Source: Heterobasidion occidentale (taxonomy: Eukaryota; Basidiomycota; Agaricomycetes; Russulales; Bondarzewiaceae). From it: a stretch of DNA of 64,000 nucleotides. The notes under the pieces were generated by a model, which was given only the letters and a program-made list of their open reading frames with translations, was not told the origin of the DNA and did no database searches. The position numbers were made by a program, and so were the translations under genes. Below, piece after piece: positions 47,194-62,143 of this stretch. The DNA lies in the NCBI GenBank assembly GCA_039111635.1, contig JBCAQO010000001.1:2356001-2420000 (forward strand), given 5' to 3'. Numbering within the stretch: the stretch's first letter is position 1; each line of letters starts with the position of its first letter.

Positions 47194-49938
47194 ATGCCTC
47201 CTATCCCCGCACCCTTCATCACACTCTCCAGGGAGGAATGGCCCGACGCCGACTTCGATATCCCCGACGACGACGAACCGCTCCACGCCTCTGATGTCGA
47301 GTCCGACAGGGACGACGATGCCGACTGGGATGCAGACATGGGGCTAGGAGGGAAGAAAGGCGCGGTCAGAGCTCTCGGTGTTGCCGCCAGGTCACAGCCG
47401 TTGAGGAAGGGAACATCGCAGATGATCACCATTCGCCCTCCCGTCCTCCCATCCACAAGCGAGGACGACGAGGACGACGAAGGCTTCTCCACCATCAAGA
47501 TCGCTGCCCTTCCCAAACCATCCACATCTTCCGCTCCTTCCTTCGACGATGATTTCGAGGACGCCTTCGCCCTTCCCTCCGACCTGACTCAGCTTTCCTT
47601 GAAACCTCTTAGCCTTCACCACCAATCATCGAAGAACTCGCTGGAGTGGGGCGAAAAGGATCAAACCTCTTCGTCCCAGTCCTCCGATGCCTACTCTACT
47701 CTCGGCTTTGCCGAAGGCTCCCCATCGTCATCTAATTCGACCTCCGCTTCGCTGCCTGAGACCGATGACGACGAAGATGATGGGGATTTGGAAGGCCTTG
47801 TTATCCCCTCTGGTCTCTTCGACGGCGCTGGCGGGAAGCACTTGGTGAGGTTGCTGGAGAAGAAGAAGAGAGCGCCTGTGGCTGACGAGGGTGTCAAAGT
47901 TGCGAGTCCTGACCCCGAGGACGACTATGAGAGCGGCCTCGTCATCGACGACGACGCTGACTTCAGCCCCAGCAGACTGCTGCAGAAATCTCTGGACAAG
48001 CACCCAAAGCTGCGATCTACCCTTGGAGCTCGCAGCAACAGCATGCCTGCACGTCCGCTTTCCGTCCGGCCCCAGCCACGCCTCACTCATGATCGCGCAA
48101 AGTCGCCGATTGACCCCCCTGCGTCGTCTGCGCGTCAGATGCAAAAGATAAAGCTATCTCCCCCACTGGTCCGACCACGCGATCAGATTCCTTTAAAGCT
48201 CTCCTCTCCGCTCCTGCTGCTCCGGGTGCCTCGAGTTCCTCGTTCCTCGCGGCAAAGTCCGGTAGTTTGCGGGGGCAGAAGTCGCATACGGGCCTCAACC
48301 CACCCGCTCAGCCCACGACACAGCGGGCGCTCACACGCAAAGCATCGATGGGTGCTCTCATGGGGTCGAATCAAGCCCAGGCGTCAGGCTCTGGGTCGAC
48401 GTCCAAAGCAGCAGCTCCCAACAGTGGCTCACGCTATGAAGCCCCGACTGCGGCGTCGCGTGCGAAGAACTCGCACACGCATTCGACAAGTCGGATGCAT
48501 GGACTGGAGCGGTACGACGTGCCACCTACACGCCCCTCTACCCCAAACCCAAACCCGGCCGCGCTACGTCTCACCATGCCAACGTCCTCTGCTCGTCTCA
48601 AGACTCGACCACTCATATCAAATGTCTTTCCTTCGTCGTCATCCTCATCCACCTCGTCTTCCATACCTCCACGAGCCAGGTCCCCTATGCCCCCACGCCC
48701 GCCCTCTTCCGCATCGACACGTTCGAGGTCGGCCGCGGTGATTAGTCCACCGCCACCACCACACACGGGCCCAAAGGTACTTCGAAAACCAAAACGCCAG
48801 CGGATGTATGGGGATGGCACCGAACTGGACGCGTTCGAGGACCTTCCGACCGATCGCGACAAGGAGAGTCGCTATCGGGTGCAGCCAAAGGGCTACGGAA
48901 ATCGGGTCCCGGGTGCTATGTACCCGTCCAAGGGATCCGACGGCAAAGACTGGGGCAAGGGGACCATGCGGAGAAAGCCGCTTCGCGATGGCTCGGGCAG
49001 TGGTTCGGGTGTGTTTCCCTCTACGTCGTCCACGGTCCACCAGAGCTGACCCTCCGCACCGCAGACGCCTCGCGAGCCGCCGAGTCACGGACCTTGAAGC
49101 GCACCGGCCGGATAGACTTCCCTTCGAGGTCCGGGACCCTCGACTCTACGTCATCAAAGCGGATCAAAGCCACTCCTTCCTCACCCAATCAGACCCGGCG
49201 AAAACCCACCTTGATCCGGAACCTTGGCGGTGCCACCGCCCCGAAAGGTACGCCGATTTCCCTCCTGAATGCTCGACGCCGCCCTCACTCCCGCCGATCG
49301 TAGTGGTTGGGGAGATGAAGTGGAACCCGCAGACTCTTCGATGGGAGGGCAATGACCAGGCACTCCGTGACTTCGACGCCGCCATCGGCACCTCGACACG
49401 GCCTGCCCTCATAACACACCTCACGGGCTCCTCAGTCGGGTCCCCTGTGAGTTCATTTGCATCCGGCGCGCGTCGGGTGGGCAACATGATCTTCGATCCC
49501 AACCGCATGTGCTGGATATCCACACTACCACCTGAAGAAGACGAGCCGGATGTCTTCGCCGATCTCGCAGACGACGAGGAAGACGGCTGGGAGGCCAACG
49601 GCGGGACCATCCGCGCTGGGCAGCAGCAACAAAACCCCACAGCCTCTGGTCCAGTCGACAGTAGCAAGAGCTCGGCGGCCAGTCGCTCAGATCCTCCAAG
49701 TCCGACTAGGAGCACGAGGAGCCACACCCGGAGCCCGTCCGAGTCTGGCAGCGACCGCGGGTCGCGCGCGTCGATGGTATGCGACGTGGACGACACGTTC
49801 TTGGACGCGTGCCGGCAGGCAGAAGAGCGCCATCGTAACGAAATGAAAGGCTGGAAGATGAAGCAAGACAACGCGCCCGCCGGTACCGACCGCCAATACC
49901 TCTTTGACATCCGCGCCCTAGCGACGGGTGACTACTAA
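47194..49938 (+). CDS. Byr4/Bfa1-like mitotic exit regulator (frame break)
   Basis: Byr4/Bfa1 is the scaffold half of the two-component GAP that holds the Spg1/Tem1 GTPase inactive at the spindle pole. About 877 residues. N-terminus MPPIPAPFITLSREEWPDAD followed by FDIPDDDE, an arrangement typical of the family. The middle is Ser/Pro-rich. C-terminal GAP-scaffold repeats: KRQRMYGDGTELDAFEDLPT, then KPTLIRNLGGATAPK, then MKWNPQTLRWEGNDQALRDF, then MIFDPNRMCWIS; each resembles the Byr4 Spg1-binding motifs. Introns at 49009-49064 and 49248-49303 (56 nt each) are well supported. The frame changes at the C run 48160-48164; one more C restores it and gives continuous LSPPTGPTTRSDSFKA. The family call is by motif memory. 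Confidence 0.8.
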
Positions 49939-51015
49939 GTATATTTCCTTGTTTTTATCGTTTTGTCTCATCTCTTTTTTCTTCTTCTCACCCATCTCTC
50001 TGTCTCTCTCCGTGTCTATTAGAGCGACCCCTTCGTCTCGCTTATGCATGATGGCCGTCATCATTACTACTACATCTACTACTCTAGTGCGTTTCTATTC
50101 ATTTCATTTCTCGTAAATCCCCTTTTTGTTCTTTTAACAGTGGACGAAGACATAGGACGCTGCTTCGAACCCACTTCCCCCTCCATCCCCATTTGTCCCC
50201 CTAATCGCCCCCTCTTTGCTTTGCACTTCTCGCTGCAGCCTTTTCTTTTTTTCCTCTCCTTCTCCTTCACGATGTTAATGTCAACGTCACCGACCACGCA
50301 CGCTCCTTGCTCTTTCTGTTTTTCGATTTGTATGTCGCAGGACCATATGGAAAAACATGACAGATTCTCTATCAAGACCATGTGCGTGAGAGTGAGTAAG
50401 AGGTCGGTCGATACCCAAAAATGGTTGATAGATTCATATTCCATGGTAGGGTGCCGACGTCCTTTGACAAACCCATCAGGTTACCTCAACTACCCCGTGC
50501 TCGTACGTTTCACCACAGCATTTGTGTCAGGTATGTACGCGCTGAACTTGCTCGCTGTTACTGGTGAGGAGCGTGATACTTATCTCAGTCATTCTCGAAA
50601 CGGGGATCTCGATCAGTACTGGATCAGTCAGCCACAACGAATATACACATGTCTGTGTTCCTTTTCGATCGGTAATATCATGGGTTAATCAGCACATTTT
50701 GCGCTGTACGCTTCGATGAGCTTCCAGTCATGCCGAATTGCGCATGTACCAGACTGAGCGGTTGACGCTAGTTGACGATATTTCGTTGTCTTCCACATCA
50801 GTCAGCTCAATCTCTCCTGGTATCTCTTACTAACTTCTTTGCTTATTCAAAACACTCGTCGACTCCAAGGATCAAAACATCAATGCCATCATTTCTCAGC
50901 CCTCGGAATCACACCATGGATGATAGGCCAAGTATAAAGAGCTCATCGCAGTCTGCTCTACATCCCATCTTCCCATCTTCTTAAGACCTCGTTCAGCATA
51001 TCTCAATTCGTTATA
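49939..51015. other. intergenic: BYR4 3' UTR and SDR promoter
   Basis: 1.08 kb between genes on the same strand. The first 350 bp are T/C-rich, as in a 3' UTR. The 214-codon open frame at 50044-50688 has a Phe/Leu/Ser-rich low-quality composition and no motif, so it is not called. Confidence 0.35.
50933..50938 (+). promoter_or_regulatory. TATA box of the SDR gene
   Basis: TATAAA, 83 bp upstream of the ATG at 51016. Confidence 0.45.
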
Positions 51016-52155
51016 ATGGCCCCTGTTGGACTAGACGAAAACCTATCTAACATCACATCTTACCATGAGTGCGCTCCTATTTTTCCTTCATGCGTGTATA
51101 TGCCTAACAGATACTTCAGTGTTTATCCCGGTATAGACCGCAAGGTCCACTACGATGCCCAGACATATAAAGGCAAAGTTGTCTTCATCACTGGTGCCTC
51201 TCGTGGTATCGGAGAGGAAACGGCACTGTCCTATGCTCGTGCCGGTGCGCTGCTGTCTCTCGTCGCGCGCAAGCAGACGACTTTGGACCCGGTGAAGGAC
51301 GCCATCCTGAAGGAGGTGCCGGGCGCGAAGGTTCTTACCTTCCCTGTGGACGTCACACACACCCAGGAAGTGGCGCAGGCCATTCAGGCCACCGTTGACC
51401 AATTCGGTAAACTTGACATCCTCATCGCAAACGCGGCCGTTCTGAGACCAATGGAAAAACGTACGCTCGCTCGGGTGTTCAGTTTGAAATTTCCCGCTCA
51501 TGTTCGCTATAGCCTTTGCGCAACAGGACCCTGATGGCTGGTGGAATGTCATGGAGGTCAACATTCGTGGAGTGTATAATGCCGTCCAGTAAGCATGTTC
51601 GTCGAATTGTTGGGCCATTCTAACGTGTTTGTTAGCTTTGCTGGTCCCCCACCTGCAGAAATCTAAGGGTTATGTTGTGATTGTCACATCGCTTGCTGCA
51701 AACCTCCGTCTGCCACTCGCAAGTGATTACTCCCTTTCCAAGCACGCACTCATACGGCTTGCTGAGTTCATCGTCCTCGGTACGATAAATTCGCCCTCGG
51801 GTTTACTGCACAAACCTGACTATACATATGTCTGCTCCCAGAGAACCCTGACATCAAGACCTTTGCGATTCATCCTGGCGCAATCCTTACGCAGATGGGC
51901 CAGGAGTCCAAGGCGCCCATGGCCATGGACGACACTGTCGCCCTTCCCGCGGCCACGATGCTCCACCTTACCGCTGGAAAAGCTGATTTTCTCAGCGGGA
52001 GGTGGGTTGACACCTGATCCGTCACGCGAGACAATGCTGATTGCTTTCACAGGTTCGTCTCTGCCAACTGGGATTTGGTTGAGCTAGAAAGGGACTGGAA
52101 GACGAAGATCGTTGAGCAGAACAGTCTCGTCAGCAAGCTTTCTATCCCACAGTAG
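51016..52155 (+). CDS. short-chain dehydrogenase/reductase
   Basis: A classical-type SDR, NAD(P)H-dependent, about 290 residues. Start MAPVGLDENLSNITSYH, then VYPGIDRKVHYDAQTYKGK. Rossmann motif VVFITGASRGIGEETAL (TGxxxGIG), the NAAV variant of NNAG in ILIANAAVLRP, catalytic Ser in VIVTSLAANLRLPL, and YSLSK carrying the YxxxK Tyr/Lys pair. After the last introns come FAIHPGAILTQMGQESK and FVSANWDLVELERDW. At least four introns. The join near 51460-51530 is uncertain: the good GTACGC donor is out of phase, a weaker GTGTTC is in phase. The substrate is not predictable. A TATA box precedes it. It is followed 270 bp on by the aldehyde dehydrogenase on the same strand, which may use its product. 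Confidence 0.85.
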
Positions 52156-52347
52156 ACGGGATGATACGTACGGTTCAATCTTTGTTTATGGACCTACCTC
52201 TAGAGTATCATAGCGTTTCGCTCTCACAGTATAATAATAATCCATGTATAAGCCTTCTATGCCTCTCCGACGTTCCGTTGAGCCCGATCGAGCTGCATAT
52301 CAGATCTCGATTAAATTCGGGTTGGCAGAGATAAGATAGAAGGCGCC

Positions 52348-52355
52348 TATATAAA
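52348..52355 (+). promoter_or_regulatory. TATA box of the aldehyde dehydrogenase gene
   Basis: TATATAAA, 77 bp upstream of the ATG at 52425. Confidence 0.5.
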
Positions 52356-52424
52356 GCAGCTGCAGATAAGATTATAATTATTATCCGTAGCCCTCACCGT
52401 CTCGCAGGTTTCCTAGTCATTACC

Positions 52425-54674
52425 ATGTCCTCCCCAACGTCGCAAACTACGATTATTCCTCACAGCCAGAACCTCTTGTAACGAGGCAATATCCATCTGG
52501 AGCTGAGGTCGATAGCCTGATCGGCAGAGCATCTGAGGCTCAAAAAGCATGGAGTCGCGTCCCATTGAAAGAGCGCATTGCTATCGGAACAAGATTCATG
52601 GTACGCTATGAGTTTCCGACGTGTATTAGTCCATCATTGCTGATGGAAATCCTTAGGATGAGTTCCAGAAAATGGGCGATGAGATCCCTCTCGAGCTAAC
52701 GATGCAGATGGGCCGGTAAGCACCCCCGCGCGAACTTTATCCGATCTGGTGAATAAGTTCGACGTACCAACAGGCCCGTATCTCAGTCTCCTGGAGAGAT
52801 CCGAGGGTTCCTTGAGCGTGCAAAATACATGATTTCCATCGCAGAATCATCCCTCGCAGATGTGGACCTTAAGGATACAGACAAGCCAGGTTTCCGTCGG
52901 TTCATCCGTCGCACACCGCTCGGAGTGGTGCTTGTCATTGCCCCATGGAAGTGAGCATTGAAAATTTACCACGAAAGCCATCGATGCTGAATGCAAAATC
53001 GCGCCGTCGTCGTACTCTAGCTTCCCCTATCTCGTTTCTATCAATGCAGTCTTGCCTGCCATCCTTGCAGGAAACGCTGTTCTCCTCAAGCCATCTCCAC
53101 AGACCCCACTCACAGCGGAACGCTTTGCGCTGGCACTCACTCGCGCAGGGGTGCCTGCGGATGTCATCCAAGTGCTTCATCTGTCTCCTGAGCTTGTCGT
53201 GCGCGCTGTTCAGCATCCCCTTGTCGACTTCGTCTCGTTCACTGGAAGCGTGGTCGGTGGACAAGCCGTGGAGAAGGCTGCTGTCGATGCGGAGGGCTTC
53301 AAGGGTGTTGGACTTGAGGTGAGCGTCCTTGAGCTTATTGCCGGAATGACGTGATGACAAAATATGTTTAGCTGGGTGGTAAAGATCCAGCGTACGTCCG
53401 AGCTGATGCGGACCTTGACTACACAGCTGCTGAGCTGGTAGATGGTGGGTGTTTATCTTCGATAGCTTGGACATCGTTGCTGATCGTCTCGTAGGCGCTT
53501 TCTTCAATTCCGGACAAAGCTGTTGCTCGATCGAGGTATGCTTCTACATGTGCCTCTGAAGCTCATTCAATATCTCGTACTTCGTCAACAGCGAATTTAC
53601 GTTCACCAATCGGTCTACGATGCCTTTGTTCCTAAAGTCGTAGAGATCGTCAAGGTGAGATCGTTAATTTGCGACGACATTCCCCAGAAAGCTCACCAGA
53701 TTGCAGAAATACAAACTTGGGGATCCCACCAAGCCAGAGACCACGCTTGGACCTGTGGTCAGTCTCGCTAGTGCAGAGCGAATCCGTAAGCAGATTGCGG
53801 ATGCCGGTCAGTTCCATATCGAACCGCGCTGAGCTTTCGTAGCTTACCTTTATTATTCTCCTTGTTGTATCTCAGTGAAAGCAGGAGCCAAGGCTCTCAT
53901 CTCGGAGGAGCTGTTTTCTACGCCAGAATTGTACGCACATTTCTTTGTTTCTAGTAACCCCGATCTGAGGAAGAGGGACAAGTGATGTCGCTAGCACGAC
54001 ATATGTGGTGCCGCAGGTGCTGGTCGACGTTGATCATTGTAAGTGGTTTACAAGGCCCGTGCGACTCTACCTAACATAACTGATTGTATCAATTCGTGTA
54101 CCAGCCATGGAGGTCATGATGGTACATTCGCCCATTTCGAACGCGATGATGAATCGATGACTCATATCAGAATTTGGCTTCTAGGAAGAGACGTTCGGTC
54201 CAGTTGTGGGCATCCAAAAGGTGAATTTTGCATCCTCTTATCCAGTGAGAAGACACTGATTTACTTGATGCAGGTTGCCTCTGACGAGGAAGCGATTCGC
54301 CTGATGAACGACTCGCCATACGGTCTCACAGCTTCTATCTGGACCAACGCAGAGAAAAACCCAGAGTCGCAGGACGCATTCTTGAAGTTGGCAGATGAAA
54401 TTTCCACCGGAACTGTCTTCCTCAACAGGTGAGCCTTCCTTCACCAGTGTTTCTCTAGCAATTTGGGCTCACGGATCACTCAGGTGCGACTATTTGGACC
54501 CTGCCTTGGCATGGACGGGTGTCAAGAATAGTGGACGTGGGATCTCATTGAGCAAATTTGGTGAGAAATGCAGTCCCCCTATCAATGTATTTCTTGGTCT
54601 TATCGAGCGCTTCAACAGGTTACGACCAGCTCACACGTGCAAAGTCAATCCACATGAAGATCAAGACATCATGA
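52425..54674 (+). CDS. NAD(P)-dependent aldehyde dehydrogenase (frame break near start)
   Basis: An ALDH-superfamily enzyme oxidising an aldehyde to the acid, closest by eye to succinate-semialdehyde-type fungal enzymes. Landmarks: VLVIAPWNFPYLVSINAVLP, LAGNAVLLKPSPQTPLTAER, coenzyme-loop FVSFTGSVVGG, the Glu-bearing GLELGGKDPAYVRADAD, the catalytic Cys in FFNSGQSCCSIERIYVH, then EETFGPVVGIQ and NDSPYGLTASIWTNAEK, and the C-terminus KNSGRGISLSKFG. About ten introns. The start MSSPTSQTTIIP and the following frame (PEPLVTRQYPSGAEVD) disagree near 52458; one more C at the CC there would join them, and no intron fits. Catalytic residues are present, so the enzyme is likely functional. Confidence 0.88.
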
Positions 54675-55159
54675 ATGGCCAGGAAGAAATAAGATGCATC
54701 ATATCTACGTGTAGGCAGTATGTATGCTAGTCAATGAAGACATGAAGCGAAGACCGGTCGTGCTTGGCAGATGAAATGATAACGATCACTGCGGGAGAAC
54801 AGAGTCAGACCATGTTTGCATGCAAGATAAGGCAGAACAAGAAGAATCAGGACCCTCTGCGTATAATGAGGGCCGGCAAAAAACATCGCCATGGTGCGTA
54901 GCACTCGGTCTGGTGCACAGCAAGAAACTCATCTTTGAAAGCACATATGAAAGAAAGCTCACCTAAAGAATGTAGGGACACAGAGAGAACAACAAGTCAG
55001 AGAAAATGGTGGTCGTCGAGGGCAATACAATCAGTGGAAGAAAAGTTTGTCTGCCTTATATAGACACGGAGATGCTGACGTCATCTTCGATTAGCTAAGT
55101 TGAGGAGTCTCCCACAGTCGCGTCCCAGAGTTACTCGCTGTGTCCGACACACTCGAGCG
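54675..55159. other. intergenic: ALDH 3' end and hydrolase promoter
   Basis: 485 bp with a TATA-like TTATATAG at 55056-55063, about 100 bp before the ATG at 55160 of the hydrolase gene. No other feature seen. Confidence 0.35.
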
Positions 55160-56090
55160 ATGGTATCTCTTGTGGACCTGCACCATCAGCCGTCCAAGGC
55201 GCTTTATCTGTCTATAAGTTTGCTCTCACGTTGCTACAAATCAAATTTCCCTTTCGGAGCCCTGTTAGGCTGTTACACACCACGCCTCCAGGACAGCCTC
55301 GGTCAATAGAACGCTATCTCCTTTCGACTATTCGAGAGATGGTTTCACCGCCAAAGTGGGGTTGAGTCTGATACGAGACCTGATGCCAGAGGTTTCCGAT
55401 TCGTCCTGACCCACCCAAGGTTTGCCTGATTGGAGAAACTGAATAGTCTGGTGCAGGCTGGTGCAGGGCGCACTACTGGCGCACTCCGGGAATATGCCCA
55501 ACGGACAGACGTTCAGCCAGTATTCGGCCATCTAATGTGCCTGAGTTCTGGTTGCTGAAGAAAGGCACGAGATGGTCAGGGATACCGCAAAGGAAGGGGG
55601 AGCTGAGCGAGCCGTTCTGCATGTGCATGGTGGTGGGTTCTTCATTTGTCGGTATCCTTTCCACGATGTCGTTCCACGTAGCTCTTCTCTCTCTCAGCCC
55701 GGCAGTGCGCGCCCTTTGGACACTACCGCCGATCCCACTCGGGAGATACTTCAGTATTCGCAATCTATCTCATGGATTTTTGCAATCGAGTATCAGTTTT
55801 GCTCAACTTCTCCGCCCACTTCTCTATTCGATCATTGGATTGCATCTCTGCACATACTACCAACTACTTCCTCAACCACACCGCGCACTTCCGTCCGAAA
55901 AACATTATCCTGGCCGACGATTCGGCCGGTGGCAATCTCGCGCTCGCCGCGGCAAGATAGCACAGACCGTGCCCTGCCTTACAGAGGCCTTACCCTCCCT
56001 GCCGCCCCTGAGCCGACTCCTCCTTGTCTCATTTTGTGGGGACATATTGATGTCGTGCGACGGGGGATGTTCTTCAATGGCAGCCAATAG
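55160..56090 (+). pseudogene. HSL-type alpha/beta-hydrolase, broken frames
   Basis: Relic or badly read copy of a hormone-sensitive-lipase-like esterase. From the ATG at 55160: VSLVDLHHQPSKALYLSISL, the family-like N-terminal helix. In another frame: PRSIERYLLSTIREMVSPPKWG. Then the oxyanion-hole motif VLHVHGGGFFIC near 55620, the ARPLDTTADPTREI and IFAIEYQ segments, and the nucleophile elbow NIILADDSAGGNLALAAA near 55900, followed at once by a stop. At least four frame changes or stops are needed, and the C-terminal catalytic Asp/His region is not intact. Some breaks sit at homopolymers (GGGG 55358-55361), so sequence error may explain part of it; the total suggests a true pseudogene. A TATA-like box remains upstream. 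Confidence 0.55.
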
Positions 56091-56735
56091 ATGCATAAGC
56101 ACGGTCGTCGTGTAGTAAGGAGAGAGCTTCGGCAAGCGTCTCGTGGCCTCCTTCTAGGTCCTCTTAACCCTTCCAAAAGAATATTTCAATCTCACCCACG
56201 TCTCCATACATCCTCAATGTAGAGGGACTTACCGGTACGTACATTATTGCGGGCGGTTCGGGGTTTGTTAGAAGATTTTAAGGTACTAGTGGAGATGATG
56301 CGGAGGGACGGGGTCCATGTCCTCGATAATCCACCGCTAAACGTGGTCCATGACTCCTCTTTTGATATGGCACGAACTTGAGCGGAGTGAAGCCTTCAGG
56401 AGTCGCGCGATGGTATGATGGCCTAGGTGTGCTTACGAGCCGTGCAGGTTCGTCTTGATGTTCGCATTTTACTAAGTACTCGTCGATACTTGTGTACATA
56501 CTTACGACTTAGGACCGCAGAATCAGTTGGCGAGATCCGTGTCCAAATCTGGAAATAAGTATTCAAAGTTTACGTCAAGGTCTGCGAAGGTTGAGCGGGC
56601 CTTGTTCGCCCTCGTAATAAGCAATGTTCCATGTTATTTCATCTGCTTCTTATCTTGCCCTAGTACGCTGGTATATAACAGAGCACGATCCATGTACAAA
56701 CTGTGTCGATCCGTCTTCTCGTTCCTCTCTACATC
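56091..56735. other. intergenic: upstream region of the MFS gene
   Basis: 645 bp without a recognisable gene; its right end carries the TATA box of the transporter. Confidence 0.35.
56672..56678 (+). promoter_or_regulatory. TATA box of the ACS-family transporter gene
   Basis: TATATAA, 64 bp upstream of the ATG at 56736. Confidence 0.5.
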
Positions 56736-59173
56736 ATGTCTGGTGAAGCTGGCGACAAGTCAAAAGAGCTTCGCGTCGAAGAAGAGGCTGTACCAGCACT
56801 GTCAAGTGGTGTCTATCGGCCGGATGTCGACACTTCTTCTATAGACGAACGCAAGCTCATGCGCAAGATCGACATCAGGCTCATTCCATGGCTTGCTCTG
56901 CTATACTTGTTGAATTTCTTGGATCGGGGTAGTATCGGCAATGCAAGGGTGCGTACGACTCCCCTCGACTCTGGAGACAACTTGATGATCAGTCACTGAC
57001 GTCAACTCTGTTTCCCGCCGTACAGCTATATCATATGGAGAGGGATCTCCATATCACAGACAAACAATATTTGATTGCATTGACAATTTTCTTCTTTCCG
57101 TACGCCCTATTCGAGGTGAGATCATTCTAGACTCCATTCAATGACAGCAATGCAGAGAAATTTGCCTAGCCTGCTAGCAACCTGGCTCTCAAGTCTCTTA
57201 CGCCCTTCGCGATGGCTGTCCTTCATTGTGTTCGTCTGGGGAGTCGCTATGGTGCGCTACATCCATTGCGATGATGATACATTTACGGGGAAGTGACTGA
57301 GCGCGTGAAGACCCTACACGGCATTGCCCATAACTATGGCGATCTCATTGGTGCGTATCTAACCCAACACTATACTATTACTTACACTTCGAACAGGTTT
57401 GAGATTCGTCTTGGGCCTGGCAGAAGCAGGTCTCTATCCCGGCATCGTATTTTATCTATCATGGTAGATTCCTGCCTTTCTATTGATCATGCAATCATTC
57501 ACATGTTCTATAGCTGGTACAAACGGAATGAGCTAGGTTTCAAGGTCGCGCTGTTCTTCACATCTGCGACGGTTGCAGGGGCCTTCAGTGCGCTTCATTT
57601 TTTACTCTTGAGAAATTGATGTCTCATGTGGTACAGGCGGTCTCCTCGCCGCCGCCATTCATAAAATGGATGGCATTGGCGGTAGGCCAGGTTGGGCGTG
57701 GATATTTATTCTTGAAGGTCTTGCCACGATTGTGGCAGCTTCAGCATCCTTCTGGATCATTCAGGACTTTCCGGATACCGCTAAATTTCTCACCGACACA
57801 GAGCGTCAGTGAAATTTCTGGTCGCTGTGTACCTGATGCAGCGCGCTGATTGAGTATGTACCAGGCGTCTTTGTTGTCCGCCGCCTACAGGATGATTCGC
57901 AATTCAGCGCTGGCGGCGAGAAGTTCGACACGAAGTATGTTTGGCAGTGTCTCACTGACTGGAAGACATATATCGCGAGTGAGTTTGGTTCTCTTCCGTT
58001 CACATGACTGCGCTGATTTTATACCAGTGGGTATTTATATGGGATTGTGAGATCGATAATCTAATTGCAAGACAGCAGGAGGCTGAATTTGATATAGCGA
58101 TGGCCCGCTATTCGCCTTCTCTCTATTCACACCGACAATTTTGAATCAAGTGGGTGCTTGATCGATCTTTTCAATTCATCGCCGAATCTGACTAGGTCTG
58201 TAGCTGGGCTTTGGGACAACTGCGTCCAATTTGCTGTCAGTGCCAGTGTACGCGTGGGCGGGCATCATGACCTGTGTCATAGGTTTCGTCGGCGACCGTC
58301 TGAATAACAAGAGAGGCTACCTCAACTTGTGCGTTCAACCTCTTCTCGACCTTTCTGGCTTCAGCCCATTGATCCTCTTTCATAATCTCAGGATGCTGTT
58401 CGGAACGGGACTGGTCGGCTATATCATCCTGATAGCGTCCCGGAGTCCATCGCTCTCGTACTTCGCAGTCTATCTCACCGCTTCGTGAGTGGATCAGATC
58501 ACGCTCGATTTCGCGCTCCCGCATCGGCTCACGATGTCTTCTGCCAGCGCAATATACCCTACAATTCGTATGTAGCCAAGTCAAGTCTTGCTCCTCGCTG
58601 TTCACCGCTCATTCCTTCTATCATCTACAGCTAATTCTGTGTATGTCTGCAAAACTCCCATCTTATCGGTATAATCCTCATATTTCACAGAGCATGGGTT
58701 CAGGCAACGTCGAAGGCTCCTACAAGCGTAGTGCTGTTCTCGGCATGGCCATTGGCTTGTGAGCAACTTTCATACACTTATCATGTATACGTACACTGAA
58801 CATAATATGCAGCGGTAACCTCAACGGTGCCGTCACATCCAATGTCGTACGTGGCACTCAGGCACTTAACTTAAGTCCTTGAGCTAGATGTTCATTTTAC
58901 CATCTACAGTATCGCGCGCGGGATAAGCCTTGGTATAGCCTTGGCCACGGCATCATCCTCGCATACATCGCCATTGGCTGGCTTTGCTCGCTCGCGTATA
59001 TGCTCCTTCTCCGACGCGAGAACCGCCGCCGGGAGCGCGGCGAGCGAGACGAGGTCATCGCGGGCACAGACAACAAGCATGGCGACGCAGTGCGGAATGG
59101 AGAGTTCCAGAGCGTCGAGGAGGCGCGGAGGGCGAAGGGTGATCTGTGGAGTGGGTTCCGATACACATTGTAA
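56736..59173 (+). CDS. MFS transporter, anion:cation symporter (ACS/Dal5-like) family
   Basis: A plasma-membrane H+ symporter of the group that imports allantoate, nicotinate, vitamins and other organic anions. The ATG at 56736 gives MSGEAGDKSKELRVEEE, then the diagnostic DERKLMRKIDIRLIPWLALL and YLLNFLDRGSIGNAR of the first helix, LYHMERDLHITDKQYLIALT, then FFFPYALFE. Further on are GLAEAGLYPGIVFYL, WYKRNELGFKVALFF, GRPGWAWIFILEG, FPDTAKFLT, the second-half loop IGFVGDRLNNKRGYLN, and NVEGSYKRSAVLGMAIGFGN. The long charged C-terminus holds a dibasic cluster (RRENRRRERGERDE). About twelve introns. Not every splice site was checked. It ends the SDR-ALDH-hydrolase-MFS run and could carry the substrate of that set. 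Confidence 0.88.
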
Positions 59174-59422
59174 AGGCCAGGTAGTAGCCCGAAATTAGCA
59201 TAAGATAGCACACAATGAATGCAGATGGGAAGATCAGTGTTGTATAAGGGGGGTGGGCCGGTAGATACGGTGCAATGTTGAATATGCGATCATCAAAGAA
59301 TGCACAGCAATGGGCGTAAGAAGTGCTATGAATTAAATAAAATACATGTGTTAGCAGCGTGCGTCTCATCGTCCATCCTATCTACCCACACGTATGTATG
59401 TGCCGGGAACCCAAGAAGCAAA

Positions 59423-61937
<2,515 letters not shown>

Positions 61938-62143
61938 TGTGGAAAGGGAAAGACGAGGCGTAGTAGGGGCGTGTGCTTGGGCAGCACCGAGCGCGTGCCG
62001 ACCGCTGCCGAGGCTGCCCGAGCCGCGCAATCATGGCGTCTCATACACGTGACACAGCATCTGGGCAACTCAATCTGTCTCGACCTCCTGTGGAACATAG
62101 CAACTCGACGATAGCGTGCGATGTAAAACCAACATATCCCCGA

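Noticed and set aside
50044..50688. 214-codon open frame between BYR4 and the SDR gene
   Set aside because: Low-complexity, 3' UTR-like composition, no motif and no credible promoter or splice pattern.
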